The notes below the pieces were generated by a model, which did not search any database, was not told where the DNA came from, and was given only the letters and a program-made list of their open reading frames with translations. From Prevotella sp. HJM029 (GTDB lineage Bacteria; Bacteroidota; Bacteroidia; Bacteroidales; Bacteroidaceae), in assembly GCF_000599605.1 (NCBI RefSeq), contig NZ_AZHT01000177.1, forward strand, positions 20,668-84,667: a stretch of 64,000 bases of DNA, read 5' to 3'. This document shows, piece by piece, positions 49,600 to 58,717 of this stretch (positions are counted from its first letter, which is position 1; each line of letters begins with the position of its first letter). Position numbers and translations under genes: made by a program.

Positions 49600-50837
49600 T
49601 GTTGTTTTGCTGTTTTATACAGGTGCAACGTGTAGAAAAAAGAACCCAAAGCGAGGGCACTCTGTACGGCAAACATGCCCATGTAGCCCGTGTAATGGGC
49701 TATTAAACCGGCCACGATGGCAATGAGAATGCCCATGAGATGGGTGATAACTGTTTGGATCGTGAAGTCGGTTCCCTCACGTCCTGTGCGCACATGTTGC
49801 ATCGATGAGGTGTAAACCACCACTGTTCCCATGCCGTAACTGCCCCAAAGCACGATGATAGCAGCGGTTAACACGGGGGTAGAAGGGCGGTTCATGGCGA
49901 GCCAAACGAAGGCAAGGGTGGCCAAAAACATTACGAAAGCGAAGACGATGCGCATGCGTTGCACCCCCCAACGGCGCACCAACAACCCCGCAGGATAGGC
50001 CATGATGAAGGCCGAACCAATGCCCACTATGCCGCAAAGGAAACCAATTTCTTTCATCGAGTAGCCCAAATCGACCATAAACGGTTTGAGCATTGACATG
50101 ATACCGATGATGCCTGTGTAGTAGAGCACAAGGAAAATGAGCTGTCGGCTGATGCCTTTTTGGGTGAAAAAGTGCCCGAAGTCTCTCCAAGTGGCCCGCT
50201 GTTTGGCCGGCCGTTCTTGCTGAAACCGAAGCTTTTTATGCAGCCATAGCGGCACCATGGCGATGAGAACAAACAGACTTAAGCACTGGGTTACGCGATT
50301 CCAACCATAAGAATGGAGCACCATCAAGAGCACTCCGCTGCCCAAAAGACTGCCACCAAAGCTGCCCATCGACTGCATGCTGTTGAGCAATCCGCGTTGA
50401 TGAGGCGCCGAAGTGCGTATGGCCAAAGCGTCGGTAGCGATGTCTTGTGTGGCCGAAGCAGCCAAAGCAAGGAGGATAAGCACGATGAGCAGGTGGAAGG
50501 AAAGGGGCAGAATGGTGTGTAAATCGAAGAGGCTTGTCACCAAAATCAACAAGGCATACACGATTTCCGCACCGATAATCGTGCGTTTATAATCTCTAAC
50601 CGTATGGCAATGTCGGTCGATAGCGGGCGACCAAAACACCTTTAAAATCCACGGAAGTTTCACGATTTGCAGTAAACCAATGAGCGAAAGGGGCACCGCT
50701 TGCTCGCGTAAAATGACTTGAAGTGCCGTGGTAAAGAAACTCATCGGCACGGCTTGGGCAAGATAAAGGCAGAAGAAGGTAGACAGGTAGCCTACCTTCT
50801 GCGAGGAATGTTCGCTCATTTCTTCTTGCTGTTCCAT
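49596..50837 (-). CDS. MFS transporter, AmpG-like
   Basis: The 413-residue protein has 12 membrane helices and AmpG-type features: YLAQAVPMSFFTTALQVILREQ, an ATQDIATDALAI segment in the early half, and GSFGGSLLGSGVLL. AmpG proteins carry bulky cell-wall fragments, but this gene overlaps hemN by four bases and follows a TonB receptor gene by two bases. Import of a porphyrin precursor (or heme) across the inner membrane is therefore the best guess. Export is also possible. Confidence 0.88.
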   Translation of the reverse strand: MEQQEEMSEHSSQKVGYLSTFFCLYLAQAVPMSFFTTALQVILREQAVPLSLIGLLQIVKLPWILKVFWSPAIDRHCHTVRDYKRTIIGAEIVYALLILVTSLFDLHTILPLSFHLLIVLILLALAASATQDIATDALAIRTSAPHQRGLLNSMQSMGSFGGSLLGSGVLLMVLHSYGWNRVTQCLSLFVLIAMVPLWLHKKLRFQQERPAKQRATWRDFGHFFTQKGISRQLIFLVLYYTGIIGIMSMLKPFMVDLGYSMKEIGFLCGIVGIGSAFIMAYPAGLLVRRWGVQRMRIVFAFVMFLATLAFVWLAMNRPSTPVLTAAIIVLWGSYGMGTVVVYTSSMQHVRTGREGTDFTIQTVITHLMGILIAIVAGLIAHYTGYMGMFAVQSALALGSFFYTLHLYKTAKQQ

Positions 50838-50839
50838 TG

Positions 50840-52912
50840 TTATGGGTTGAGTTTAAAGAGGATAGAAGTGCCCACCATGAAGGGTTTTCCGCGCTGAGCA
50901 TACGTGGCAGATGAGGCAAACGCATAGCTCATGTAGTGCGTGTTGGTGGTGTTTTTACTCCAAAGTTCCCAGGTGAAGCGCCCTTTTGTGGCTGCAATCT
51001 TCAGGTTGAGCAGCGCGTAAGACGGCTGTTTCAGTTGGTTATCCTCGGTCCAATAAATCTTTCCTGTACCCGTGAGTGCGGCATTCAGCATGAGTTTGTC
51101 TAAGCCCATGATGTGGAATAGGGTGTAGTTGGCCGCGAAAGCCATGGTCTGTCGGGGTACCATGGGCAGCATGTTGCCCGTGAAATGCACTGTGGCGCTC
51201 TTCTCGTAGCGCAGAAATCGAGCGTAGGTGTAGCCGTAATTGGCTTGCAATTCTAAGCCCATGAGGGGACGATAGATGGCCGAAAGCTCAAAACCTTTGC
51301 TGTCAGAATGGCCCGCATTGTTGATGATGTTGCCCAATCCCGGCACGGTTGTGGTGACTTGTTGGTGCTTCCAATCGATGTAAAACAGGCTCATCTCGGT
51401 TTGAAGTCTGCCCTGTAGGAAGGCCAACTTGGCACCAATCTCGTAGTTCCAGTTGTATTCTGGCTCGTAAGCCGGCAGTGTTGTGGTGGTCGAAGTGACG
51501 TTGTAACCACCTGCTTTGTAGCCTCTTGCCACCGAGGCATAAACCATTTTGTCGGTACTCAGTTGCTGACTGACGGTGAATTTCGGCGTGATTTGGCTGA
51601 AATGCGTGTGGTCGTTGAACGTCGCTGTGCGCACAAGGCTGCTCCATCCCGTGGTCAACGTGTATTTGTTGGCTTCATAATCTTGCGCCACACGCTCGTA
51701 ATCATAGCGCAAACCCACCGCCACGCGCAGCGTTTTTGTCACGTCATAGGCCGACTGATGGTAGAGTGCACCACCCCAAGTGGGGGTATGATAAAACTTA
51801 GGTGTGGCATAATTGGGGGTAAAGAATTGCGTCTCAATGGCGTTGTTGAGCCGTTGGTAGAAGCCAAATGCGCCCACCATCCAGTGGTAGCGGCTGTTGT
51901 CTTTGGCCGAGCGCAGCGTGAACTCCTGGCTCACGAGCGTTTGTTTCAAGCCCGTTATCGTGAAGAATAGGTCGCGCGGTGTGAAATCTTGGTCGATCTG
52001 TTGCTTGTCTTTACTCAGCTGAACCGATGTCTGGCTGTTGAAATGCACTGCATTTCCTTTGTAGAGCCAATTCATTCCTGCCGTGAAAAGATTGCGACGA
52101 TAGTGGCCGGGACGGTTGTAATTCACGGCATCGGCGGTGTTATCGGTTGCATGATAGTGGCCGTATGGGTAGCCCCCCTGTGTGGAATGGTCGAAAAGTG
52201 CACTGAGACGCATTGTCCAAAGCGGCGTGGCTTGCCAAGCAAGTCCCACTTTGGCATTGGCACTTTGCAGGTTATCGGCTTTCTCTCCCGTATAAAGGTT
52301 GCGGAAAAAACCATCGTTGTGGTGGTAATTGGCTGCCACATTGATGCCCAAGCGCGACGAAATTTTTTGATAATGGTTCACGCCGAGGCGCAAATCGTTG
52401 CGCGAACCATAGCTGATTTTGGCCATGGTGTTTTGATAATCCAACGGCGAATAGGTGTAGATGTTGATGAGTCCGCCAGTGGAATTGCGTCCATAAAGCG
52501 TGCCTTGTGGACCGCGAAGCACCTCAATACCGCTGATTCCGGCAATATCCATGTCGACAACCGACCGCTCAAAATAGGGCATTCCGTCGACATATAAGCC
52601 CACCGATGGCGCGTTGGTTTTTGAGCCTATGCCGCGAATGTAGATGGGGGTGTTTTGGCGTGCGCCATAATCGGCGATGAAAAGGTTGGGGAACACGCTG
52701 CTCATGTCGCGCAGGCCGTTGAGCTCATTGCGTTGCAAGAAGGTGCTTCCTGCCACGGATACCGCCAAGGGAGCTTTGCTTAGGTTGTCTTGTTTAAACC
52801 CTCTCACCACTACTTCTTCTAAGGTGTGGTGCTGCGCAATTGTTGAATCGGCCGTTTCTGCGAGCCCTTTTAAGGGGAGGATGGCGGCAAAAAGGAAGAA
52901 CGAAAATTTCAT
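50840..52912 (-). CDS. TonB-dependent outer-membrane receptor
   Basis: The 690-residue receptor has a signal peptide, a TonB-box-like start after HHTLEEVVVRGF, the plug domain (NELNGLRDMSSVFPNLFIADYG, PIYIRGIGSKTNAPSVGLYVDGMPY, GIEVLRGPQGTLYGRNSTGG) and a 22-strand-type barrel ending MVGTSILFKLNP. The plug resembles receptors for iron or porphyrin compounds rather than SusC. It is first in an operon with an MFS permease, hemN and hemG, which suggests uptake of a porphyrin or heme-like ligand. There is no SusD-like or HmuY-like lipoprotein. Confidence 0.93.
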   Translation of the reverse strand: MKFSFFLFAAILPLKGLAETADSTIAQHHTLEEVVVRGFKQDNLSKAPLAVSVAGSTFLQRNELNGLRDMSSVFPNLFIADYGARQNTPIYIRGIGSKTNAPSVGLYVDGMPYFERSVVDMDIAGISGIEVLRGPQGTLYGRNSTGGLINIYTYSPLDYQNTMAKISYGSRNDLRLGVNHYQKISSRLGINVAANYHHNDGFFRNLYTGEKADNLQSANAKVGLAWQATPLWTMRLSALFDHSTQGGYPYGHYHATDNTADAVNYNRPGHYRRNLFTAGMNWLYKGNAVHFNSQTSVQLSKDKQQIDQDFTPRDLFFTITGLKQTLVSQEFTLRSAKDNSRYHWMVGAFGFYQRLNNAIETQFFTPNYATPKFYHTPTWGGALYHQSAYDVTKTLRVAVGLRYDYERVAQDYEANKYTLTTGWSSLVRTATFNDHTHFSQITPKFTVSQQLSTDKMVYASVARGYKAGGYNVTSTTTTLPAYEPEYNWNYEIGAKLAFLQGRLQTEMSLFYIDWKHQQVTTTVPGLGNIINNAGHSDSKGFELSAIYRPLMGLELQANYGYTYARFLRYEKSATVHFTGNMLPMVPRQTMAFAANYTLFHIMGLDKLMLNAALTGTGKIYWTEDNQLKQPSYALLNLKIAATKGRFTWELWSKNTTNTHYMSYAFASSATYAQRGKPFMVGTSILFKLNP

Positions 52913-52938
52913 AAAGGTGCTTTGTTAATATGTATTTG

Positions 52939-52969
52939 CAAAGTTACAGCTTTTTCTTTTTGCGCGCAA
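52939..52969 (-). promoter_or_regulatory. Promoter of the TonB receptor-hemG operon
   Basis: On the minus strand TTG, 20 bases, TAACTTTG, about 25 bases before the receptor start. No operator palindrome is obvious. Confidence 0.65.
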
Positions 52970-53010
52970 TCATCATTTATAAGGAGAAAAAGGGGCTCCT
53001 TGCTGCGGGG

Positions 53011-53100
53011 AAAGTGGACTATTTTGTGCGAAAAAGTGGTGCAAATGGCATCAAAGAGTGCGCGGGATTATACTGCAAAATGGCATCAAAAAGTCATCAG
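53011..53100 (+). repeat. Degenerate 22-bp-type repeats, second locus
   Basis: AAAGTGG motifs recur at 53011 and 53033 (22 apart), with related AAAGAGTG, AAAATGG and AAAAAGTC further on at irregular spacings. TGCGAAAAAGTGGTGCAAAT resembles TGCGAAAAATGGTGGAGATT of the 37 kb array. It lies between the TonB receptor promoter and the SGNH gene and has no coding value. Confidence 0.45.
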
Positions 53101-53155
53101 CAGATGTGCTTCTTGGAGCCTGTCTGCTGATGATGGATGTTGCGTCTATGGGCGA

Positions 53156-53902
53156 TTAGCGCTGTTTTGTGGCTGCCTTATCCTCTTTTTGTGCGTAGGG
53201 GCGCAACACTTCTGCCCAAATCTGATAGCCTTTTTTCGACAGATGCAGACCGTCGGTGCTGTTGGTAGGTTCCAATTTCGCCGTTCCGGGTTCCACCATG
53301 TGGGGGTAGATGTCGATAAAGGTGAGGCCTTTTGCCTGGCAATAGGTCTTCAACAGGCGGTTGATGGCGGGGATATCGTTGGTTTTTCCGTTGAGCGTTT
53401 TCCAACGTTGAAAGTCTTCATTGATGGGCAAGAGACTTTGAATGTAGAGCGTGGTCTGCGGGGTTTGCCGGCGAAGGGTCTCGATGAGCTGCGTTACGCG
53501 GTCGAAAACCTCTCGTGCTGAGAGCTGATGGCTGAGGTCGTTGACGCCACAAAGCAGGAAGATGGCGCGCGGATGATGGGGCGTTATCTGCTGCAGGCGG
53601 TGGAACATGCCTTCGGTGTCGTCGCCAATGATGCCATAGTTGACCACGTTTTGCGTGTGCAATCGGGCGTTCCAATCGCCGCCATTCTCGGTCAAACTGT
53701 TGCCGAGCATCACGATGGAGTGGGCTTTCACGGCAGGATGGGCGTCAAACTCGGCCACGCGTTGCTGGTAGTGTGGGGTGGGTTGAAAGGTTTTTTCCTG
53801 CGCTTGTGTGCCACAAGCGGTGAACAAACAGATGGGAGCGAGCAGCAAACGCATGCCCGGTCCTGCCATTTTGGTGATGATGTGTTGAATGGTTGTTTGC
53901 AT
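53156..53902 (-). CDS. Secreted SGNH/GDSL hydrolase
   Basis: The 248-residue protein has a hydrophobic export segment (LLLAPICLFTACGTQAQ) that could be a lipobox signal. All four SGNH blocks follow: Ser in IVMLGNSLTENG, Gly in NYGIIGDDTEG, Asn in LLCGVNDLSH and Asp-x-x-His in TDGLHLSKKGY. Such enzymes remove acyl or acetyl groups from sugars or lipids. The true start may be the Met at residue 12 or 17, giving a shorter signal. No partner gene is adjacent. Confidence 0.9.
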   Translation of the reverse strand: MQTTIQHIITKMAGPGMRLLLAPICLFTACGTQAQEKTFQPTPHYQQRVAEFDAHPAVKAHSIVMLGNSLTENGGDWNARLHTQNVVNYGIIGDDTEGMFHRLQQITPHHPRAIFLLCGVNDLSHQLSAREVFDRVTQLIETLRRQTPQTTLYIQSLLPINEDFQRWKTLNGKTNDIPAINRLLKTYCQAKGLTFIDIYPHMVEPGTAKLEPTNSTDGLHLSKKGYQIWAEVLRPYAQKEDKAATKQR

Positions 53903-54111
53903 GTCTATGGATAAATAGGATGAATATTCTGTGCGAAAGTAATAAAAAGTTGCTATTTACAAAAACTTTTTTGGCCTTTAAATGAAGGGATAAGCTACGA
54001 ATAAGAAGCGTGTGCTTTATGTTTATTGCAGTGCTGCAGGAAACGATGAAGCTACTATTAAGGTAGTTCAATATTAGGAAGGAAAGCTATCGCGTGGGTG
54101 TAGGCGTAAGA

Positions 54112-54151
54112 AAGAGAGAAGAGTGTGCGTGCTTTAGTGCCATTCTCTCTT
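54112..54151 (-). terminator. Inverted repeat, probable terminator after the RNase H gene
   Basis: AAGAGAGAA/TTCTCTCTT, 9 perfect pairs with a 22-base loop, sits about 50 bases past the RNase H stop in the otherwise gene-free 53903-54203. Confidence 0.5.
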
Positions 54152-54203
54152 GTTTTGTGTTGGCTGCAACGAACGATTCAGCTATAGAATAGATGGCGAT
54201 GGC

Positions 54204-54683
54204 CTATTTCTTTCGGCCGAAATCGGCGGGCACTTCGCCCCATTTCTTCGTTTCCCACTTCAGAACGGGGGTGGTGACGGGGTGGGTTTGCAGCCATTTC
54301 TCGGCACGTTCCACAATCTGATAGAGCCCTTCGGTTTGCGGATTGCGTGCCAATTTGGTTTTACATTTCTTGTTGTGCACCCACAAAATGGCGTTATAGC
54401 TATCCGAATAAACGACGCGTTCAGTATCGTGTTGCTTGTCGAGCAAGGCCAACGCGTGCACGATGGCTAAGAATTCGCCGATGTTGTTGGTGCCATGCGT
54501 GGGGCCGAAATGGAACACTTCGGCGCCCGTTTGCAAATCGATCGCCCGGTATTCCATGGGGCCCGGGTTGCCCGAACAGGCTGCATCCACCGCCCAAGCC
54601 ATGGCTTTCACCTCGGCAGGGAGTGGAAGAACCGTGTCGTTTCGCCAGTTAGGCGGGTTGGAAAGGGTTGACTTTTTGGCCAT
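54204..54683 (-). CDS. Ribonuclease HI family protein
   Basis: The 159-residue protein shows the RNase HI carboxylates: Asp in AVDAACSGNPGPMEYR, Glu in NNIGEFLAIVHAL, Asp in VVYSDSYNAILWV and Asp in PADFGRKK. It should degrade the RNA strand of RNA-DNA hybrids. The N-terminal ~25 residues are short and lack the hybrid-binding domain of some relatives. It lies 15 bases after argS on the same strand, so both probably share the argS promoter. Confidence 0.9.
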   Translation of the reverse strand: MAKKSTLSNPPNWRNDTVLPLPAEVKAMAWAVDAACSGNPGPMEYRAIDLQTGAEVFHFGPTHGTNNIGEFLAIVHALALLDKQHDTERVVYSDSYNAILWVHNKKCKTKLARNPQTEGLYQIVERAEKWLQTHPVTTPVLKWETKKWGEVPADFGRKK

Positions 54684-54698
54684 AAGTGTGCCGAAAGA

Positions 54699-56516
54699 TT
54701 ACATTCTCTCGGGCACTTCGATGCCCAAAAGCGCCATGCCGTTCTTCAAAATCTTTGCTACATTCTGCGCCAACACCAAGCGAGTGGTCTTCTCTTCGGG
54801 CGTGTCGGCATTCAAAATGCTATAATCATGATAGAACTGATTGAAGTCTTTTGTCAGCTCATAGCAGTAGTTGGCGATGCCACTGGGGCTATAATCCTTG
54901 CCGGCCTGCGCCACGACGGCGGCATATTCATTCATCTTTTGAATGAGCTCAATCTCTTTTTCGTTCAGCGGAGCATGCGCATCGAGCTGCGTAGGCACGT
55001 GGATGGCCTCGCTTTCGGCCTTTCTTAGGATGGAACGGATGCGCGCATAGGTGTATTGAATGAATGGCCCTGTGTTGCCATTGAAGTCGATACTCTCCTC
55101 AGGATTAAACAACATGTTCTTGCGTGCATCCACTTTCAGGATGAAATATTTCAAGGCTCCGAGACCCACGATGCGTGCAATGCGCTGCTTTTCGTCCTCG
55201 CTCATGTCGTGGAATTTGCCCAACTCGTCGCTCATTCGGCGTGCATCGCTGATCATGGTCGCAATGAGTTCGTCGGCGTCGACCACAGTCCCTTCGCGGC
55301 TTTTCATCTTTCCGTTGGGCAATTCCACCATGCCATAGGAGAAATGCACCAGCTCTTTGCCCCATTTGAAGCCCAATCGGTCGAGCAAAATCGACAGCAC
55401 TTGGAAGTGATAGTTTTGCTCATTGCCCACCACATAAATCATTTTGTCGATGGGATAGTCCTTAAATCGCATCTCAGCCGTGCCGATGTCTTGCGTCATG
55501 TAGACCGAAGTGCCGTCGCTGCGCAGCAACAATTTCTGGTCTAAGCCCTCGTTTGTGAGGTCGGCCCACACACTATTGTCGTCTTTTCTGAAGAACAGTC
55601 CTTTGGAAAGTCCCTCTTCCACCTTCTTCTTTCCTTCGAGATAGGTTTGCGATTCGTAGTAAATCTTGTCGAAACCCACGCCCAAAGCCTTATAGGTTTC
55701 GTCGAATCCGGCGTAAACCCAGTTGTTCATGCGTGCCCAGAGCGCGCGAATTTCGGGGTCGTTCTGCTCCCATTTCACGAGCATCTGGCGTGCTTCTTTC
55801 ATCAAAGGCGCTTCGTTCTTGGCCTTTTCTGCCGCAGCTTCTTCGCTCATGCCTGCTGCAACATACTCTTTTTGCAGCGCTTCGCACTCTGCTTTGTAAT
55901 GCTTATCGAAGGCCACATAGAAGTCGCCGATGAGATGATCGCCCTTCTTTCCAGCCTTTTCGGGTGTGATTCCGTCGCCATATTTGAGCCAAGCGAGCAT
56001 CGATTTGCAGATGTGTATGCCGCGATCGTTCACGATATTGGTCTTCACCACGCGGTTTCCGTTGGCTTGCATGATTTGTGCTAACGACCAACCCAGGAGG
56101 TTATTGCGCACATGTCCTAAGTGAAGGGGTTTGTTTGTGTTGGGCGAACTGTATTCAATCATCACCAAAGGCGAATGACTGTCGGCCTGTTGCTCACCAA
56201 AATGCGCATCGAGGTGGATGTCGTTCAGCAGACTTATCCATGCTTCGTGTGCCACAACGAGGTTTAAAAAGCCTTTCACCACGTTGAATTTAGCCACGGC
56301 TTTGCACGTTTTCTGCAGTGCTTCGCCCATCTCTTGCGCCGTTTCTTCGGGTTTTTTCTTCGATATTTTCAAGAAAGGGAACACCACCAACGTGAGGTTT
56401 CCTTCGAAATTACTACGTGTGTTTTGCAGTTGTACGAGTGAAGGTGCCACTTCTTGACCATAAAGTTCCTTCGCAACGCGGATGACGGAACTGCATATTT
56501 CGTTCTCAATATTCAT
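54699..56516 (-). CDS. argS: Arginyl-tRNA synthetase
   Basis: ArgS charges tRNA-Arg. The 605-residue class I enzyme begins with the Add-1 type N-domain, has the HIGH motif as NKPLHLGHVRNN and the KMSKS-like GKMKSREGTVV, and ends with the DALR-type anticodon domain (LVLAQNVAKILKNGMALLGIEVPERM). I start at MNIENEICSSVIR; the longer frame would include its promoter. It is followed by the RNase H gene at 15 bases. Confidence 0.98.
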   Translation of the reverse strand: MNIENEICSSVIRVAKELYGQEVAPSLVQLQNTRSNFEGNLTLVVFPFLKISKKKPEETAQEMGEALQKTCKAVAKFNVVKGFLNLVVAHEAWISLLNDIHLDAHFGEQQADSHSPLVMIEYSSPNTNKPLHLGHVRNNLLGWSLAQIMQANGNRVVKTNIVNDRGIHICKSMLAWLKYGDGITPEKAGKKGDHLIGDFYVAFDKHYKAECEALQKEYVAAGMSEEAAAEKAKNEAPLMKEARQMLVKWEQNDPEIRALWARMNNWVYAGFDETYKALGVGFDKIYYESQTYLEGKKKVEEGLSKGLFFRKDDNSVWADLTNEGLDQKLLLRSDGTSVYMTQDIGTAEMRFKDYPIDKMIYVVGNEQNYHFQVLSILLDRLGFKWGKELVHFSYGMVELPNGKMKSREGTVVDADELIATMISDARRMSDELGKFHDMSEDEKQRIARIVGLGALKYFILKVDARKNMLFNPEESIDFNGNTGPFIQYTYARIRSILRKAESEAIHVPTQLDAHAPLNEKEIELIQKMNEYAAVVAQAGKDYSPSGIANYCYELTKDFNQFYHDYSILNADTPEEKTTRLVLAQNVAKILKNGMALLGIEVPERM

Positions 56517-56549
56517 AAAATAGGAAATAACAAAATTCGAATTCTGTTG

Positions 56550-56580
56550 CAAAATTACAATAAAAAGTAGGAAAAGCAAA
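56550..56580 (-). promoter_or_regulatory. Promoter of argS
   Basis: On the minus strand TTTG, 19 bases, TAATTTTG, about 35 bases before the start codon. Confidence 0.65.
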
Positions 56581-56747
56581 ATAAAAACTAAGCCATTAGC
56601 GCTTATGGTGATGCTATTCTTGTATGTAAAAGCGGTGATAAACGAGGTGTTCTTTGTTGACGTGCAATGTTCTTTTATAGATGCGTTAGCATTAATCCTT
56701 CCAATTCATTTATTTTGTTGTTGTTCATTTTAGGGCGAAAGGGATGT

Positions 56748-57545
56748 TTAATCATTGTAAGTAAACTTGCATTTGGGATAGTTTGAACATCCATAAAAGG
56801 TGCCATACCGACCAGTTCTTTGTGTGAGTGTGCCTCCGCAGTGCGGACATATCCCAGATTGTATTTTGCGGTTGGTTTTCAATCTGGCTGCTTGTACGCT
56901 TTGAATATGCGCCTTTGGTTTTATCGTTGCCTGGAGATTGTGTTCCGTTAAGCGTTTAAAAATCGTTACAACATCATTATCTGTGGCATAGATTGCCTTA
57001 TATGCAGCGATGGTTGTGAGCAAATCGGCATCATAAATAACATGGTGTGTGGTTGAAATTTTGCTGATATCAGCATTATCTATGAATACAACGATGGGTA
57101 TTATTTTTAAATAAGGCCATTCTTTTGTATATTCTTTGATGGCATAGGTGTGGGCAATGGCTTGCTTTATGGGATTATAAAATAAATTTTTAGTGACATA
57201 AGTATAGGTTTTCCAAGGTTTTTTAGGATAAGTTACGTCGCTCACAATCACCTGTTTCCAATTGATTTGATTCTCATTTCCATAGATTTGTCCACGATAA
57301 TTCTTCGTTTCAATGGCAAATATCGCATGTTTTGAAACCACAATATGGTCAATTTGTGTTGTGCCACGTGGTGTTTTTAGAATGATATCTTCTAATAGAT
57401 AGTATTCATCGGGTAGTTGCATGAGAATATTATGCACTTCCATTTCACCTTGTCGACCTATCAATATGGGAATCTTGTGGCCACATTTCGAAGCGACTAT
57501 CGCTATGATGATGACTAAAAGTAGTATGGGAAATGCGACATACAT
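56748..57545 (-). CDS. NERD domain protein with zinc ribbon
   Basis: The 265-residue protein has an N-terminal membrane helix (FPILLLVIIIAIVASK), a NERD nuclease-related domain (GRQGEMEVHNILMQLPDEYYLL, TTQIDHIVVSKHAIFAIETKNYRGQIYG), and a C-terminal topoisomerase-type zinc ribbon (CPHCGG with CSNYPKCKF). The Asp of QIDHIVV and the Glu of IETKNY fit the restriction-nuclease-like active site. The DNA is clearly more AT-rich than its neighbours and the gene stands alone, which may mean transfer. The function in cells is unknown; a DNA-processing or defence role is possible. Confidence 0.88.
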   Translation of the reverse strand: MYVAFPILLLVIIIAIVASKCGHKIPILIGRQGEMEVHNILMQLPDEYYLLEDIILKTPRGTTQIDHIVVSKHAIFAIETKNYRGQIYGNENQINWKQVIVSDVTYPKKPWKTYTYVTKNLFYNPIKQAIAHTYAIKEYTKEWPYLKIIPIVVFIDNADISKISTTHHVIYDADLLTTIAAYKAIYATDNDVVTIFKRLTEHNLQATIKPKAHIQSVQAARLKTNRKIQSGICPHCGGTLTQRTGRYGTFYGCSNYPKCKFTYND

Positions 57546-57668
57546 GACTATTTTTCTTCTTAATTGATGAAAAGGATGGATGGATGCATCTATCTTTTTC
57601 CTTCTATTTTTGCCCTGAGATAGGACAATTTTATCAACAAGGGAGAAGTTGCGAAAGGGAAATCGTCC

Positions 57669-58250
57669 TCAATTCACCGACAAAACGCCATAGGGGCCGG
57701 TGGTGTTGGCGCGGTAACGGATGAGCTTTTTGCCCTTTTCGCCTTGCACAATCAGGCCATTGTTGTTGAGACTATACTGCCGATGGCACACGTCACAGGT
57801 GCCCAATCCGCCTGCCTCAAGGCGCAAAGGGCGACTTCTTAGCGGGATCGTTTGTGGGTTAAAGCAGTTGGGGCACTCGCGGTCGTAGGCATAAAACGTG
57901 GGGGGATCGTTGAGATTGCCATAGCCCACAATGAGTCCGTTGTTAAGGCCTAACATGTGGGTGCGTTGCAAATCGACGGCCGAAAGGGGAGTGGCTGTTG
58001 TGCGACCGGCCGTGTTGTGGCACACATATTGATTCACTCCGCCTTGCATCTGTTGGCGGATGGTGCAGAAAATGCCACTGTTGGGCACCATGGCTTCGGC
58101 CAAAGCGGCGTTGTGGTGCAGACCATTATCGAACACAAAAAAGATGCGTTCGCTGCTAAATTCGTTCTCCACGGGGCCGCATGCAGCCCATAACAGTGCA
58201 GAAAGACCAATGAAGAGCAACCTAAAAGATTGCCCCATGCGCCTATTCAT
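57669..58250 (-). CDS. Lipoprotein of unknown function with two CxxC pairs
   Basis: The 193-residue protein begins MNRRMGQSFRLLF and has a lipobox (LLWAACGPVE). I do not recognise the family. Two Cys pairs (ECPNCFNPQ at ~130 and GTCDVCHRQ at ~155), about 25 residues apart, look like a zinc-ribbon or Rieske-like metal site, followed by YSLNNNGLIVQGEKGKKLIRY. It overlaps the end of the SRPBCC gene by 8 bases and shares the pyrE promoter. The role in the envelope is unknown. Confidence 0.75.
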   Translation of the reverse strand: MNRRMGQSFRLLFIGLSALLWAACGPVENEFSSERIFFVFDNGLHHNAALAEAMVPNSGIFCTIRQQMQGGVNQYVCHNTAGRTTATPLSAVDLQRTHMLGLNNGLIVGYGNLNDPPTFYAYDRECPNCFNPQTIPLRSRPLRLEAGGLGTCDVCHRQYSLNNNGLIVQGEKGKKLIRYRANTTGPYGVLSVN

Positions 58251-58653
58251 AGTGGATGAGCTGCAACACATCGGCAATCTTTTCGATGCCTTCTTGCAGC
58301 GGTTTGGCCACCATACCTTTAATAAAAGGGTTGAGGTCGGCCTTGATGGTGAGCTTCATCTTGCTGGTTTGTGCATCGACCGCCACCAACTGAATCCAAA
58401 AATTAAACGACACCATGCTCTCTTCGCTGGCAAACTTGATGGTTTTGGGCACCTCGCGTTCCACAATGCGCATTTTGATGTCGCCCACAGGCGTATGCAC
58501 CGACAGCGTGTCGGCATCGAAATGCAAGTCTTTTATCTTGTCTTCGGGCAACTTGTCGCGCACCTTTTCGATGTTGGTTAAGTCGCTCAGCATGTTGAAA
58601 ACTTGCTGTTGGGGGTAGTTTATCTGTCGAACTGTACTTTCAAATGTTGTCAT
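58243..58653 (-). CDS. SRPBCC (START-like) superfamily protein
   Basis: The 136-residue protein opens MTTFESTVRQINYPQQQVFNMLSDLTNIEKV and has the alternating strand pattern of the helix-grip fold (LHFDADTLSVHTPVGDIKMRIVE, SFNFWIQLVAVDA, KMKLTIKADL) with a long C-terminal helix. These proteins bind hydrophobic ligands or act as polyketide cyclase-like folds; no substrate is evident. A longer upstream frame overlaps pyrE and is rejected. It lies 64 bases after pyrE and overlaps the next gene by 8 bases. Confidence 0.85.
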   Translation of the reverse strand: MTTFESTVRQINYPQQQVFNMLSDLTNIEKVRDKLPEDKIKDLHFDADTLSVHTPVGDIKMRIVEREVPKTIKFASEESMVSFNFWIQLVAVDAQTSKMKLTIKADLNPFIKGMVAKPLQEGIEKIADVLQLIHYE

Positions 58654-58717
58654 TTTTCTTATGCTTACATGCTGCCTTGGCATCAAAGCCACGCAGGTGT
58701 TTGGGGAAAAGTGGGCG

